A stretch of DNA of 64,000 nucleotides from Allomuricauda sp. (GCA_030148335.1 JASBTQ010000036.1:1-64000), one strand, 5' to 3'. Positions 19,139 through 28,485 are shown, numbered from the stretch's first letter. Numbers and translations are program-made. Notes: generated from the sequence alone by a model not told the origin.

Positions 19139-20689
19139 ATGAAGCACAAGATCATCATTCTTTTGACCCTGTTGTTAGGTTTCGGTTCCTGCAAAAAGAA
19201 CCGGATAGAAGTGGATATCCTGATTAAAAATGGAATAGTGTACACCGGGGTTGACACTGTACCAAGTATTACATCCATTGGTATAAAAAAAGACAAGATT
19301 ATATATGTTGGTAATGGAGAAGGGATTGATTTTTCTGCAGATAGAATTATAGATGCAGAGGGTTTGATCGTATCTCCGGGATTTATCGATCCCCATACAC
19401 ACGCCGACAGAGATTTGAAAAGCCCCGAAGAATCCCACAACAAGCCCTTTTTGTTCCAAGGGGTCACCACAGTGGTCGTGGGCAACGACGGGAGCAGCGA
19501 TTACCCCTTGGTGGAATATGAGCAGTTGTACCAAAAAAATGGCATCGGTACCAATGTGGCTTTTTTGGTGGGACAGGGGACCATCAGGGAAAAAGTAATG
19601 GGCAATAGCGACAGGGAAGCCACGGATGTTGAAATCTTAAAAATGATGGAACTAGTGCAACAGGAGATGGATGCAGGAGCCCTCGGTATGTCCACAGGAT
19701 TGTTCTACGCGCCAGGAAGTTATGCGGGTACCGAAGAAGTGATTGCCTTGGCAAAGGTAGTGAGACAGAACGGTGGAATGTATGACACGCACCTAAGGGA
19801 CGAGGGGGCCTACTCCATCGGCTTGGTGGCCGCTGTGCAAGAAGCCATCGAAATTGGTGAAAAAGCGAATCTGCCCATTCACATATCGCACATCAAATGT
19901 CTGGGAAAACAAGTTTGGAAACAGAGCGATTCATTGATCACGATCATTGAAGAAGCCCAGAAAAGAGGAGTGGAGGTAACGGCCAACCAGTATCCTTACG
20001 AAGCATCGGCCACAGGTCTCAAAGCAGCCGTAGTACCACGCTGGGCCGAAAGTGGGGGCAAGGATTCCCTGTTCATTCGGTATAGGGACAAAAGTTTGAA
20101 ACTTCGGATCCTGAAAGAAGTCGAAGATAACATCGAGCAACGGGGAGGTGCTGATAAATTGTTGATTGTCAATGCAGACCACAAGGAATTTGAAGGAAGA
20201 ACACTTCAAGAAATTGCACAGGACATGGGATTGGAAGCCAATGAAGTTGTTTTTGAAATCCTTGACAAAGGGTATGCACGGGTGGCTTCTTTCAGCATGT
20301 CACCTTATGATATCCAAAATTTTATGCAGCAGCATTGGGTCGTGACCAGTTCGGATGGCAATACGGGACATCCAAGGAAATATGGCACTTTCCCTCGTAA
20401 ATACAGAGAGTATGTCAAAAATGGGGTGATCCCATTGACAGATTTCATCAACGGGAGCACCTCAAGCACCGCAGAGATACTTGGAATCCCGAAAAGAGGG
20501 AAGATCCAGGAGGGATACCATGCCGATATCATCATTTTTGATCCAGAGAGCTTTGGCGACAAAGCGGATTACCAAAACCCTTTTCAACTTTCCGAAGGGC
20601 TGCGATATAGCATCATCAATGGAAAACTATCGGTGGAAAATGGAAATTATACTGGACAACTGAATGGAAAAACAATAAAAAAAGAATAA
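19139..20689 (+). CDS. N-acyl-D-amino-acid deacylase family amidohydrolase
   Basis: The 516-residue protein has a signal peptide ending near GFGSC, so it is probably a lipoprotein. Amidohydrolase landmarks follow the D-aminoacylase pattern: PHTHADRD near residue 82, GALGMSTGLFYAPGSYAGTEE, HISHIK as metal ligands, ANQYPYEAS, and SSDGNTGHPRKYGTFPR with the catalytic Asp. This family removes acyl groups from N-acyl-D-amino acids; the exact substrate is not provable here. The stop lies 1 bp before the next gene. It is part of the M14-SusCD operon. Confidence 0.85.
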   Translation: MKHKIIILLTLLLGFGSCKKNRIEVDILIKNGIVYTGVDTVPSITSIGIKKDKIIYVGNGEGIDFSADRIIDAEGLIVSPGFIDPHTHADRDLKSPEESHNKPFLFQGVTTVVVGNDGSSDYPLVEYEQLYQKNGIGTNVAFLVGQGTIREKVMGNSDREATDVEILKMMELVQQEMDAGALGMSTGLFYAPGSYAGTEEVIALAKVVRQNGGMYDTHLRDEGAYSIGLVAAVQEAIEIGEKANLPIHISHIKCLGKQVWKQSDSLITIIEEAQKRGVEVTANQYPYEASATGLKAAVVPRWAESGGKDSLFIRYRDKSLKLRILKEVEDNIEQRGGADKLLIVNADHKEFEGRTLQEIAQDMGLEANEVVFEILDKGYARVASFSMSPYDIQNFMQQHWVVTSSDGNTGHPRKYGTFPRKYREYVKNGVIPLTDFINGSTSSTAEILGIPKRGKIQEGYHADIIIFDPESFGDKADYQNPFQLSEGLRYSIINGKLSVENGNYTGQLNGKTIKKE

Positions 20690-20690
20690 T

Positions 20691-22016
20691 ATGAAAACCA
20701 AATCTTACAGCAACTACCTACAAAAAGTTGGGGCCTTCCTCGTGTTGGTCGCCGCTATAGCCTGTTCGTCAGGGAGCGAGGGTGAAGAGATCCCGGCACC
20801 CGATGCGCAAGCACCGTCCAAGCCTATAGGGTTGGTGGCCGAGGAGGTCACTCAGAATTCCCTCTACTTGTATTGGGAGCCTGCTACCGACAATGTGAAG
20901 GTGAAGAACTACTCCCTATACCTAAACAACGAGTTTTTGGTGGGTTCGGGCAAAACTTCCTATGCGTTATCCAATTTGGAACCAGGAAAAATGTACACAT
21001 TCCAGATCCAGGCCAATGATGCGGCCGGAAACTCCTCGGAGCTCAGCGAACCCCTGAACGTATCGACCTTGGATAAACTTGAGGCAGAGCTCCAATACGA
21101 TTCTGGAAACATCGAAACCTATTTGAGAGGTTTTGTCGATAATGTACCGGGCTTTTTGGGCAATAACTACAAAGTACCGACCGAAAATGACCAGAAGCAA
21201 TGGGAATTGATCATCGATGCCCTTCTGGACGAAAATATACCCGAAGCAGTAGAGCAGGCCGTTTACTTAAACTATCAGATAGTGGAATTCACCGATACGT
21301 TTTCCAGCCCCAACCAAGTCTTTTATGTCCTGAAGGAGTTTTCCATAAGAAGTAATTATTGGGGCACCTTTGTGTTCAGCAAGACCCCAAAACGAGAAAA
21401 TCTTGTGCTGGCGGCCCCACACGTGCTCCATGACCAGAACACAGGCTACCAAGCAGCCTACATTTTTAGGCAGAACGTGCCCAAAGCACTTTTTATCAGT
21501 GGTGCACACCGCTGCAACAGGGAAGAACCCGCTCCCTGTTCCGGGACCACAAGTGCCTGTAGCACCAATTATCAGGCATATCGCATTTCCGATGTTCCCC
21601 ATAGCGTAAATTCCATGTTCCAAAAGACCACGGAAATGATGTACGATGCGCTGCCCAATAGTGTCTTTGTACAATTGCACGGGTTTGACAAGGAAACCTC
21701 CGACCCTTCCTTGATCATAAGCAACGGGACAAACAAGACCCCACAGACAGATTATGCGGTTATGCTGAGGGATGCTTTGCTGCAAGAAGATAACAGCTTG
21801 ACATTCAAAATGCCCCATATCGATGTAAATTGGACCCGTTATGCAGCATTCGACAATACCCAAGGGCGTTTCATTAATGGTTCACCCAATCCTTGCAGTG
21901 TCGACGCTACCAATACCACGGGCAGATTTATCTATATTGAACAAGAAAGAGCCAAACTGCGTGCCAACGAGACGGGTTGGGCCAAGGTGAGCAATGCCCT
22001 TGAAAAGGTGTTCTGA
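20691..22016 (+). CDS. Fn3-domain lipoprotein with unrecognised C-terminal, hydrolase-like domain
   Basis: A 441-residue protein with lipobox (VAAIAC), an acidic linker and a fibronectin type III domain (about 42-125; LYLYWEPATDNVKVKNYSLY). A 310-residue domain follows that I do not recognise. It has features of a metal-dependent amidase or peptidase: LAAPHVLHDQNT, SGAHRCN, VFVQLHGF, and a late Glu in IEQERAKLRANETG, with paired cysteines. Membership of an M14-like or N-formylglutamate-amidohydrolase-like fold is a guess. It is the last gene of the locus. Confidence 0.7.
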   Translation: MKTKSYSNYLQKVGAFLVLVAAIACSSGSEGEEIPAPDAQAPSKPIGLVAEEVTQNSLYLYWEPATDNVKVKNYSLYLNNEFLVGSGKTSYALSNLEPGKMYTFQIQANDAAGNSSELSEPLNVSTLDKLEAELQYDSGNIETYLRGFVDNVPGFLGNNYKVPTENDQKQWELIIDALLDENIPEAVEQAVYLNYQIVEFTDTFSSPNQVFYVLKEFSIRSNYWGTFVFSKTPKRENLVLAAPHVLHDQNTGYQAAYIFRQNVPKALFISGAHRCNREEPAPCSGTTSACSTNYQAYRISDVPHSVNSMFQKTTEMMYDALPNSVFVQLHGFDKETSDPSLIISNGTNKTPQTDYAVMLRDALLQEDNSLTFKMPHIDVNWTRYAAFDNTQGRFINGSPNPCSVDATNTTGRFIYIEQERAKLRANETGWAKVSNALEKVF

Positions 22017-22020
22017 CAGG

Positions 22021-22040
22021 TTCCATCATTTATGATGGAA
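22021..22040. repeat. Perfect short hairpin after the SusCD locus
   Basis: TTCCATCA and TGATGGAA pair perfectly around a TTTA loop just after the last gene of the locus. It is followed by A residues rather than T on the plus strand, so it lacks the tract expected of a terminator for that operon. It could protect the transcript end. Confidence 0.4.
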
Positions 22041-22066
22041 AAAAAATGTCCAAAAAGCTCATTATC

Positions 22067-22139
22067 TGTCAGTTCGAGCGCATGCGAGAACATAAAGTGT
22101 GTTGATAATCAATGGGTTTCGACTGCACTCAACCTGACA
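22067..22139. repeat. REP-like element with terminal inverted repeats
   Basis: The ends TGTCAGTTCGAGCGCA and TGCACTCAACCTGACA are imperfect inverted repeats of about 24 bp around an AT-rich centre of about 25 bp. It lies in the gap between convergent operons. A related core, GAGCGCAGTCGA, appears at 48786-48797. From memory this matches a short repeat family widespread in flavobacterial intergenic regions. Confidence 0.6.
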
Positions 22140-22192
22140 AATTCAAAATTTTATTGCTCTTTGGACATCCTCTTTCTTGAGGGGAAGTAGGG

Positions 22193-23377
22193 TCATTTTG
22201 AATACTTTCTTCTGAGCAACTCTTTTTTGATCAGTTCCATTTCCCTTGACGATTGGGAGCCAACAGAAGAATTTTCCTCCGCACGCCTGATCAGATAGGG
22301 CATCACATCCCGTACAGGGCCAAAGGGAACATACTTTGCCACATTATAGCCTCGTTCGGCCAGATTGTAGCTGATATTGTCGCTCATGCCATATAGCTGA
22401 CCGAACCAAATGCGGTTATCTGAATTGGAAATGCCCTTCTCCTTGAGTTTTTTTACCAATTGAAGACAGCTTAGCTCATTGTGGGTTCCAAGGAACAGGT
22501 CGAACACATCTAGGTTTTCCAGGACATAGCTACATCCATTGTTGAAATTTTGGTCGGTGCTGGATTTATCTTCGCAGATGGGGCTTTCGTAGCCATGCTC
22601 AAGGGCTCTGTCCCGTTCTTTTTCCATATAGGCACCCCGTACCAACTTGACCCCAATTTTGATATGATTTTGTTTTCCAAGGGACTTCAACTTTTGCAGG
22701 TAATCAAGTTTTTTGCTCAGATAGAGCTGCACGGTGGCAAAAACCACGGTCCTTCGGGTATTGTATTTTACCATCATCTCTTCCGTGAGCTGGTCAACGG
22801 CCGCATGGCTCCAAGATTCTTCCGCATCGACCATGATCTTGAGATTATCCGTCTTCGCCACGGATTGGCAGATCAACTCAAACCGATTTTTCACCTTGTT
22901 CCATTCTTCCGTCTCCGATATGCTCAAAGGGGTGCCTTCCGATATTTTTTGGAAGAGCTCGAGTTTTCCAATACCCGACGGTTTGAACACCATGAAGGGT
23001 ACCTGTTTCTGAAATTCTGAAAACTGGCAAATTTTCAACAAGGTTTCCAAAGTTTGGTCAAAGCTTGCCTCGTTTTCGGCACCTTCCACCGAATAGTCCA
23101 AAATCGACATGATTTCTCCACCATTGTAAAGTGTATCTATGCTAGCTTTACATTCCATGAGGTTTTCCCCGCCACAAAATTGGGAAAAGATGGTCTTTTT
23201 GATGATGGGGTCAATGGGTAGCCTACTTTTGAAAGCGATGTTCAGCAGGGGTTTTGCCATACGTGTGAGCCAGCCGTATTCCAGCATCCCAAAAAGGAAT
23301 TTTGCCCGCAACAGTTCTTTTTTTGTCCTTGTGCCGAAGGCGATTTCCGTGTTATTGAAGTTTATAGTGTCCGACAT
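22193..23377 (-). CDS. Proline dehydrogenase
   Basis: A 394-residue flavin-dependent PRODH barrel oxidising proline to pyrroline-5-carboxylate. Family landmarks include FKPSGIGK, VDAEESW, the YLSKKLDYLQ helix, GVKLVRGAYMEKER and the C-terminal GPVRDVMPYLIRRAEEN, whose Arg pair binds the proline carboxylate. It is a stand-alone enzyme without the P5C dehydrogenase half found in PutA. It lies downstream of the S10/amidohydrolase operon but behind a hairpin terminator, so it probably has its own promoter. Confidence 0.93.
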   Translation of the reverse strand: MSDTINFNNTEIAFGTRTKKELLRAKFLFGMLEYGWLTRMAKPLLNIAFKSRLPIDPIIKKTIFSQFCGGENLMECKASIDTLYNGGEIMSILDYSVEGAENEASFDQTLETLLKICQFSEFQKQVPFMVFKPSGIGKLELFQKISEGTPLSISETEEWNKVKNRFELICQSVAKTDNLKIMVDAEESWSHAAVDQLTEEMMVKYNTRRTVVFATVQLYLSKKLDYLQKLKSLGKQNHIKIGVKLVRGAYMEKERDRALEHGYESPICEDKSSTDQNFNNGCSYVLENLDVFDLFLGTHNELSCLQLVKKLKEKGISNSDNRIWFGQLYGMSDNISYNLAERGYNVAKYVPFGPVRDVMPYLIRRAEENSSVGSQSSREMELIKKELLRRKYSK

Positions 23378-23522
23378 GATGATTGCGCATTTACATACAC
23401 CCCATTGATCTTGGATTTGGACCTATTGCGGATGCATAGGGACAGAACCCAACATGGGCGTTACTGATCTATAAAATTTTTAAGTTGACTTGCCTTGGTT
23501 TGGGCAATTCCAAATGAAGAAA

Positions 23523-23554
23523 GTATCGTGGCAACGGTATGGGTCGCCACGATA
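23523..23554 (-). terminator. Hairpin terminator after the amidohydrolase gene
   Basis: GTATCGTGGC at 23523-23532 and GCCACGATAC at 23545-23554 form a perfect 10-bp stem. Read on the minus strand it is followed by TTTCTTC. It lies 60 bp past the amidohydrolase stop and separates that operon from proline dehydrogenase. Confidence 0.65.
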
Positions 23555-23613
23555 CATAAAAGGGCACACTAACCTATTTCACTATAAAAACAACTCATGT
23601 TTCAACAATCTAT

Positions 23614-25230
23614 TTAGCCCTTTTTTCCTGGTTGTAAAATTTTGTAATTGGTCTTTTCCTTTTCTTTTTCCACCATTTCCTTGACATCTTCCAAGAGCTG
23701 TTTGGCATCATAGATGATCCCGTCCTTGACGGTGTATTTGACGCCACCTACCCTTTGGATGGTGTTGTCTTCCATCAGTTTGATCGCTCCTGTTCCATAA
23801 AGTGTCTTGAGGTTAACCAATGGGTTTTCTTCCGTGATCACAAAATCGGCCAGTTTGCCGACGGCAATCGTTCCAATTTTATCATCCATTCCCAAAGACT
23901 CGGCACCATTGAGGGTAGCAGCCTTGATAATTTCCAGCGGATGGAACCCGGCCTCTCTCAATAGTTCCATTTCACGGGGGTATGAAAAGCCATAGAGTTC
24001 ATAGATAAACCCTGCATCCGTGCCCACGGTTACCCTGCCACCACGGTTTTTGTATTCATTGATGAAGGTCATCCATAGTTCATAGTTCTTTTTCCAATCG
24101 ATCTCATGTTCAGTGCCCCAATAATGCCAATACGAACCGTGCGATTGCCGACTTGGGGAGTAGAACTCCCAAAGGGAGGGCAGGGTATATTCCTCGTGCC
24201 ATTCGGCGCGTCTGGCACGGGCAAGGTCCCTGTTCGCTTCATAGATGACCATGGTGGGCGAAAGGGTGAAATCCAGTTCGAGCAGTTCGCTCATCACGGC
24301 ATTCCATTTATCGGAATACGGTTTCGCGGCCTGAGTCCATAATTGTCCCGCTTCACCAAAACGATCTTGCTCGTTTTGGTAATTGTAGTCCAAGGAATAG
24401 TCTTGCACCGTTCTGTCATCAAACAATGCTTCGGGCAACCCATACCAGTGCTCCATGGCAGTTAGCCCGGCCCTGGCACTATGAAGTACGTTCCATCTAC
24501 CCACATAAACTTGGGCATGGTGCATTTTGGATCGTAGGCCTAAATTTTTGTTTTCTTTGATGGCTGCGGCCATGACTTCTGGTTCAGCACCGAAAAATTT
24601 GATGCCATCCGCCCCTTTCTTGGCGTTTTGGCGCACCCATTCCACTGCTTGTTCCGGTGTGGATAGGTCTTCCCTTCCCATACCGCCGTTCAGTTTGCTG
24701 CCAAAAGCGGTATAGGCCATTATCCTTGGTGCCGTTATCTCATTTTTCGTGCTTTTTCGCTTATGCTCCAAGGTCCAATCTATCCCATTGCCCGAAGCTG
24801 GATCTGCAATGGTGGTCACCCCATGGCCCATCCAGAGTTTGAACACATATTCGGCAGGGGTTCCCTGCGCTGTGCCTCCGATGTGGGCGTGGGTATCCAC
24901 AAATCCGGGCATGATGTACATTCCCTCGGCATTCAGTTCTTTGCCTCCGGGTTTTAGGGCCGGACGTCTATTGGGGTTGATGGGCACCCCTGGATATCCT
25001 ACCACACTTACCTGGGTTATGATGTTGTTCTCGACCACGATGTCCACTGGGCCTTGCGGTGGGGCCAAGGTTCCATTGATCATGGTGGCGCCCCTGATGA
25101 TCAATTGGCTCCAAGGACCTTCACCTTCACTTCTTGCAGGGGCTTTTTCTATTTGACCAAACCCGTTCTGGAACATCAGGAAGCAAAAGCTGAGCAGGAG
25201 ACTGGATTTTAAAGTTTTCATTGTAATCAT
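23614..25230 (-). CDS. Secreted amidohydrolase (imidazolonepropionase-like superfamily)
   Basis: A 538-residue exported protein; the signal peptide ends near GFGQ. Metal site landmarks: GFVDTHAHIGG (HxH near residue 115), the carboxylated-Lys candidate in GADGIKFFGAEP, His in MHHAQVYVGR and MEHWYGL, and the catalytic Asp in VTVGTDAG. The closing strand has KIGTIAVGKLADFVI. A second Met three codons in (25221) is an equally good start. Relatives include prolidase-like dipeptidases and other C-N hydrolases; the position after two carboxypeptidase genes favours a peptide or acyl-amino-acid substrate. Confidence 0.85.
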   Translation of the reverse strand: MITMKTLKSSLLLSFCFLMFQNGFGQIEKAPARSEGEGPWSQLIIRGATMINGTLAPPQGPVDIVVENNIITQVSVVGYPGVPINPNRRPALKPGGKELNAEGMYIMPGFVDTHAHIGGTAQGTPAEYVFKLWMGHGVTTIADPASGNGIDWTLEHKRKSTKNEITAPRIMAYTAFGSKLNGGMGREDLSTPEQAVEWVRQNAKKGADGIKFFGAEPEVMAAAIKENKNLGLRSKMHHAQVYVGRWNVLHSARAGLTAMEHWYGLPEALFDDRTVQDYSLDYNYQNEQDRFGEAGQLWTQAAKPYSDKWNAVMSELLELDFTLSPTMVIYEANRDLARARRAEWHEEYTLPSLWEFYSPSRQSHGSYWHYWGTEHEIDWKKNYELWMTFINEYKNRGGRVTVGTDAGFIYELYGFSYPREMELLREAGFHPLEIIKAATLNGAESLGMDDKIGTIAVGKLADFVITEENPLVNLKTLYGTGAIKLMEDNTIQRVGGVKYTVKDGIIYDAKQLLEDVKEMVEKEKEKTNYKILQPGKKG

Positions 25231-25255
25231 TCTTGAGTATTTGAATTATTTTTTA

Positions 25256-25295
25256 GACCAGCGGGCCGTTCATTTGGGGGACAGGCCCACTGGTC
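25256..25295. repeat. Intercistronic GC-rich hairpin
   Basis: GACCAG-C-GGGCC (25256-25267) pairs with GGCCC-A-CTGGTC (25284-25295), 11 pairs and one mismatch. It fills the 86-bp gap between the second S10 gene and the amidohydrolase gene. No T tract follows on the sense (minus) strand, so it is more likely an mRNA-stability or processing element than a strong terminator. Confidence 0.55.
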
Positions 25296-25316
25296 AAGGT
25301 TGGTTTGATGTATTTT

Positions 25317-26828
25317 CTATCTCTTATATTGTGCGGGCATGCCTTCGGCAGGAAGCGATTTGCTGATAAACTCCCTAAGGTCGTCATTCGCGGTTTTCAG
25401 ATCTTCCTTTCTCAGGTACATCATGTGGCCGCTTCTATATCCTTTCCAGTCCATTCGATAGCGCAATTTTCCACTGGGGTCCATTTGCCAGAGATTGTAC
25501 TTGGAGTTGAAGTAGTCCGTTCCGCCATCGTAATATCCGGCCTGTACCAGAACATTCAGGTAGGGGTTCTGTGCCATGGCCTGCCTCAGGTCATAGCCCG
25601 TCGTGTTGTTGCTCCTGTCCCATGGACGGACCGGCCCGAACATATTGTATTTGAGGTCGGTTTCATATTTCAGATGGTTTTTGGCATAGAAATTCATGGC
25701 AGGGGTGAAGGAGTGCAACCAACTGGTAAGCTCCGCGGCATAATCAGGTCTGCTCCCGGTGGTCTCCTTATCGATTCCCAAATAGCGGGAATCCAACCTA
25801 CCGATATTGAAACCTTCATCCCTTAACAATTCTTTCCAGAAAAAGGTTTTGGGAATACGCAGGTTGTGTTCCAAGATGACTTTTTCGGATAGCCCTGTGT
25901 ATCTAGCTATCCTTGCAGCAACTTCTTTCCTCTCTGCTTCAGGAAGAAACCCTCCCTTGGAGATGGCCGGGGTGAGTTCGTCTATGGTATACTTTTCCAC
26001 TTCGGGAAGCACATCGACCAAATCTTTGGATTGCAGGTCGGAAGGTAATTTTTTGTGAAACCAGGCCGCGGCGGTATAGTAAGGCAAAAAGTTTGCGGCC
26101 TCTGGCACGGTGCCCCTTTCTATTCCCAAGTCGGTAGGCGATACCAAAATGACCCCGTTCAAGTACATCCAATGGGAGTTTTGAAGTTCCAGGGAAAGTC
26201 CGGATACCCTTGGTGTACCATAGCTCTCTCCTATGAGAAACTTGGGTGAGGTCCAACGGTCGTAGCGTGTCACAAAAGTATTGATCCAAGTGGCCAAGTA
26301 CTCAATGTCTTGTTTGACCCCAAAAAAGTTTTTCGCCTTCGTCTTGTCGTCCATTTCATCGATGGCCCTGGAATAGCCTGTGTTCACTGGGTTTACATAG
26401 ACAATGTCGGCCACGTCCAGGATCGAGTTCGGGTTGTCCTTGATGCCATAGGGCTGTACGGGATAGCCCTCATCATCAATCGCCAAGATCTTTGGGCCAG
26501 TGTAGGCAATGTGCATCCAGACCGATGCGGAACCGGGCCCACCATTGAAAGAAATGACCAATGGTCTTTTGGATCTATCGGCAATCCCAGTTCTTTCATA
26601 GTATGTAAAAAAGAGCCCGGCGATTATTTTTCCTTTTTCATCCCATACGGGCAATTTTCCAGTGGTAGCGGTATATTTTACCGGGACCCCCTTGATGGTC
26701 ACCTGCCCTGAGGTAGTAACCGTGGAATCCATGTCGGTGTTCAATTGTTGTGCCTGTATTGGATGGCTAAAAGCGATCCATACGATGGCGATTGCAAAAA
26801 ATCTGTACAATTTCATAAGGTTGATCAT
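25317..26828 (-). CDS. S10-family serine carboxypeptidase, copy 2
   Basis: The 503-residue exported protein (signal peptide ending PIQAQ) removes C-terminal residues from peptides. It shows SFNGGPGSASVW (oxyanion region near residue 92), the nucleophile in GESYGTPR near 192, the Asp region VQAGYYDGGTDYF and the catalytic His in YRSGHMMYL. It is a tandem paralogue of the upstream gene, overlapping it by 4 bp, and DNA similarity is obvious along the length. It probably acts in the periplasm or at the surface, feeding the SusCD locus. Confidence 0.9.
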   Translation of the reverse strand: MINLMKLYRFFAIAIVWIAFSHPIQAQQLNTDMDSTVTTSGQVTIKGVPVKYTATTGKLPVWDEKGKIIAGLFFTYYERTGIADRSKRPLVISFNGGPGSASVWMHIAYTGPKILAIDDEGYPVQPYGIKDNPNSILDVADIVYVNPVNTGYSRAIDEMDDKTKAKNFFGVKQDIEYLATWINTFVTRYDRWTSPKFLIGESYGTPRVSGLSLELQNSHWMYLNGVILVSPTDLGIERGTVPEAANFLPYYTAAAWFHKKLPSDLQSKDLVDVLPEVEKYTIDELTPAISKGGFLPEAERKEVAARIARYTGLSEKVILEHNLRIPKTFFWKELLRDEGFNIGRLDSRYLGIDKETTGSRPDYAAELTSWLHSFTPAMNFYAKNHLKYETDLKYNMFGPVRPWDRSNNTTGYDLRQAMAQNPYLNVLVQAGYYDGGTDYFNSKYNLWQMDPSGKLRYRMDWKGYRSGHMMYLRKEDLKTANDDLREFISKSLPAEGMPAQYKR

Positions 26829-28330
26829 TTGGTTTTTCGTAGATATTGTGCCGGTTGTCCATCTTTTGGGGTGGACAGCTTGATGAATTCACGGATATGC
26901 TCGTTGGAAGACTCCAAGTCCTCAGTTCTTAGGTACATCATGTGTCCGCTACGGTATCCCTTCCAACTCATCCTGTCCTTCAACTTGCCGCTCAGGTCCA
27001 TTTGCCAGAGGTTGTATTTGGAATTGAAATAGTCCGTTGCCCCATCATAATAGCCTGACTGTACCATTACGTGAAGATAAGGATTCTGCGACATGGCCTG
27101 ACGAAGGTCGTCCCCAGTGGTGTTGCCACTCCTGTCCCACGGGCGCGTGTGCCCCCCGATGTAATAATCCAGATCGGTGTTATAGTTCAGGAAATTTTTG
27201 AAGTAATAATTAATGGCAGGGGTGAACGAGTGTTGCCAAGAACGGATTTCCGCTGCATAATCGGGGCGCTCACCGGAATCGTTTTTGTCGATGCCCAAGT
27301 ATCTGGAATCGAGCCTGCCAATGGTGAATCCTTCATCGCGAAGCAGTTCTTTCCAGAAGAATTGTTCGGGAATCCTCAGGTTGTGTTCCAAGATCACCTT
27401 TTCGGATAATCCTGAATATCGGGAAATATTTTTGGCGGCTTCTTTTCGTTCCGCATCTGAAATGGAACCTCCCTTGGCCATAATAGGAATCAGTTGGTTG
27501 AGGGTATATCGTTCCACTTCGGGCAATACGTCATCGAGGTCTTTGGATTGCAGATCCGATGGCAATTTTTTATGGAACCAGGCAGCAGCAGCATAGTAAG
27601 GTAAAAAGTTAGCAGCCTCCACAGCCGTGCCCCTTTCGATCCCAAGACCGGTCGGCGATACCAAGATGACCCCGTTGAGGTACATCCAATGGGAGTTTTG
27701 CAGTTCCAATGAAAGCCCAGAAACACGTGGAGTACCGTAACTTTCACCGATAAGGTATTTTGGGGATGCCCAACGGTTTTGACGGGTCACAAAGGTATTG
27801 ATCCATGATGCCAGGTATTCAATGTCCTGATTGACCCCGAAAAACCTTTCGGCCACTTCTTTTTCGTCCATGGTTTCCACAGGTCTTGAAAAGCCCGTGT
27901 TCACCGGTTCGATATACACGATATCGGCCACATCCAGAATGGAATGGGGATTTTCCTCAACGCCATAGGGCTGTACCGGGTAGCCTTCATCGTCCACTTT
28001 CACGCGATAAGGGCCGGTGTACCCCAAGTGCATCCAGACCGAAGCAGCCCCTGGGCCACCATTGAACGAAAAGAAGAGCGGTCTTTTGGATCTGTCCTTC
28101 ACATCGGTTCTTTCGTAATAGGTAAAGTAAAGCCCGGCAATGATCTTGCCCTTGTCGTCCCACACGGGTTGCTTTCCGGCAATTGCCTTGTACTTCACTG
28201 GTTTTCCCTTGATGGTGACTTCCCCGAATGTGGCGACCGTTGAATCCATTGCCGTGTTCAGTTGTTGTGCGTTGGAAGTGATCGTGAACACAAGAAAAGC
28301 CAAGAAGATTTTGTAATTTTTTATGTTCAT
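26825..28330 (-). CDS. S10-family serine carboxypeptidase, copy 1
   Basis: The 501-residue secreted enzyme is colinear with the next gene. It has SFNGGPGAASVWMHLGY, GESYGTPRVSGLSLELQNS with the nucleophilic Ser, QSGYYDGATDYF with the Asp, and YRSGHMMYL with the His. Differences cluster in the central helical insertion (residues about 255-330), which could change specificity. A 247-bp gap with hairpins separates it from the SusD gene upstream. Confidence 0.9.
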   Translation of the reverse strand: MNIKNYKIFLAFLVFTITSNAQQLNTAMDSTVATFGEVTIKGKPVKYKAIAGKQPVWDDKGKIIAGLYFTYYERTDVKDRSKRPLFFSFNGGPGAASVWMHLGYTGPYRVKVDDEGYPVQPYGVEENPHSILDVADIVYIEPVNTGFSRPVETMDEKEVAERFFGVNQDIEYLASWINTFVTRQNRWASPKYLIGESYGTPRVSGLSLELQNSHWMYLNGVILVSPTGLGIERGTAVEAANFLPYYAAAAWFHKKLPSDLQSKDLDDVLPEVERYTLNQLIPIMAKGGSISDAERKEAAKNISRYSGLSEKVILEHNLRIPEQFFWKELLRDEGFTIGRLDSRYLGIDKNDSGERPDYAAEIRSWQHSFTPAINYYFKNFLNYNTDLDYYIGGHTRPWDRSGNTTGDDLRQAMSQNPYLHVMVQSGYYDGATDYFNSKYNLWQMDLSGKLKDRMSWKGYRSGHMMYLRTEDLESSNEHIREFIKLSTPKDGQPAQYLRKTK

Positions 28331-28425
28331 CTATGTTTTTTTAGTGCAGGTTGATGGTAGTTGTATTTATCTTGATAAATTTTAAATAATTGAAAATCAA
28401 TTAGTTATATTTAATTTGTAGTAAG

Positions 28426-28485
28426 AAAGGGCAGAGGCTGATTTTGAACGATCAAAGATAATTGAGAGAGCTCCCCTGCCCTTTT
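28426..28485. repeat. Inverted repeat in the SusD-S10 gap
   Basis: AAAGGGCAG (28426-28434) and CTGCCCTTTT (28476-28485) are inverted repeats with a loop of about 41 nt. On the minus strand the structure is followed by TTTCTTAC, so a weak partial terminator between SusD and the S10 genes is possible. The remaining bases of this 247-bp gap, apart from the hairpin at 28526, are AT-rich with no gene. Confidence 0.4.

Noticed and set aside
25305-25826. 173-codon open frame on the plus strand
   Set aside because: Opposite the S10 carboxypeptidase; a comparable shadow frame appears opposite its paralogue, as expected from shared DNA.
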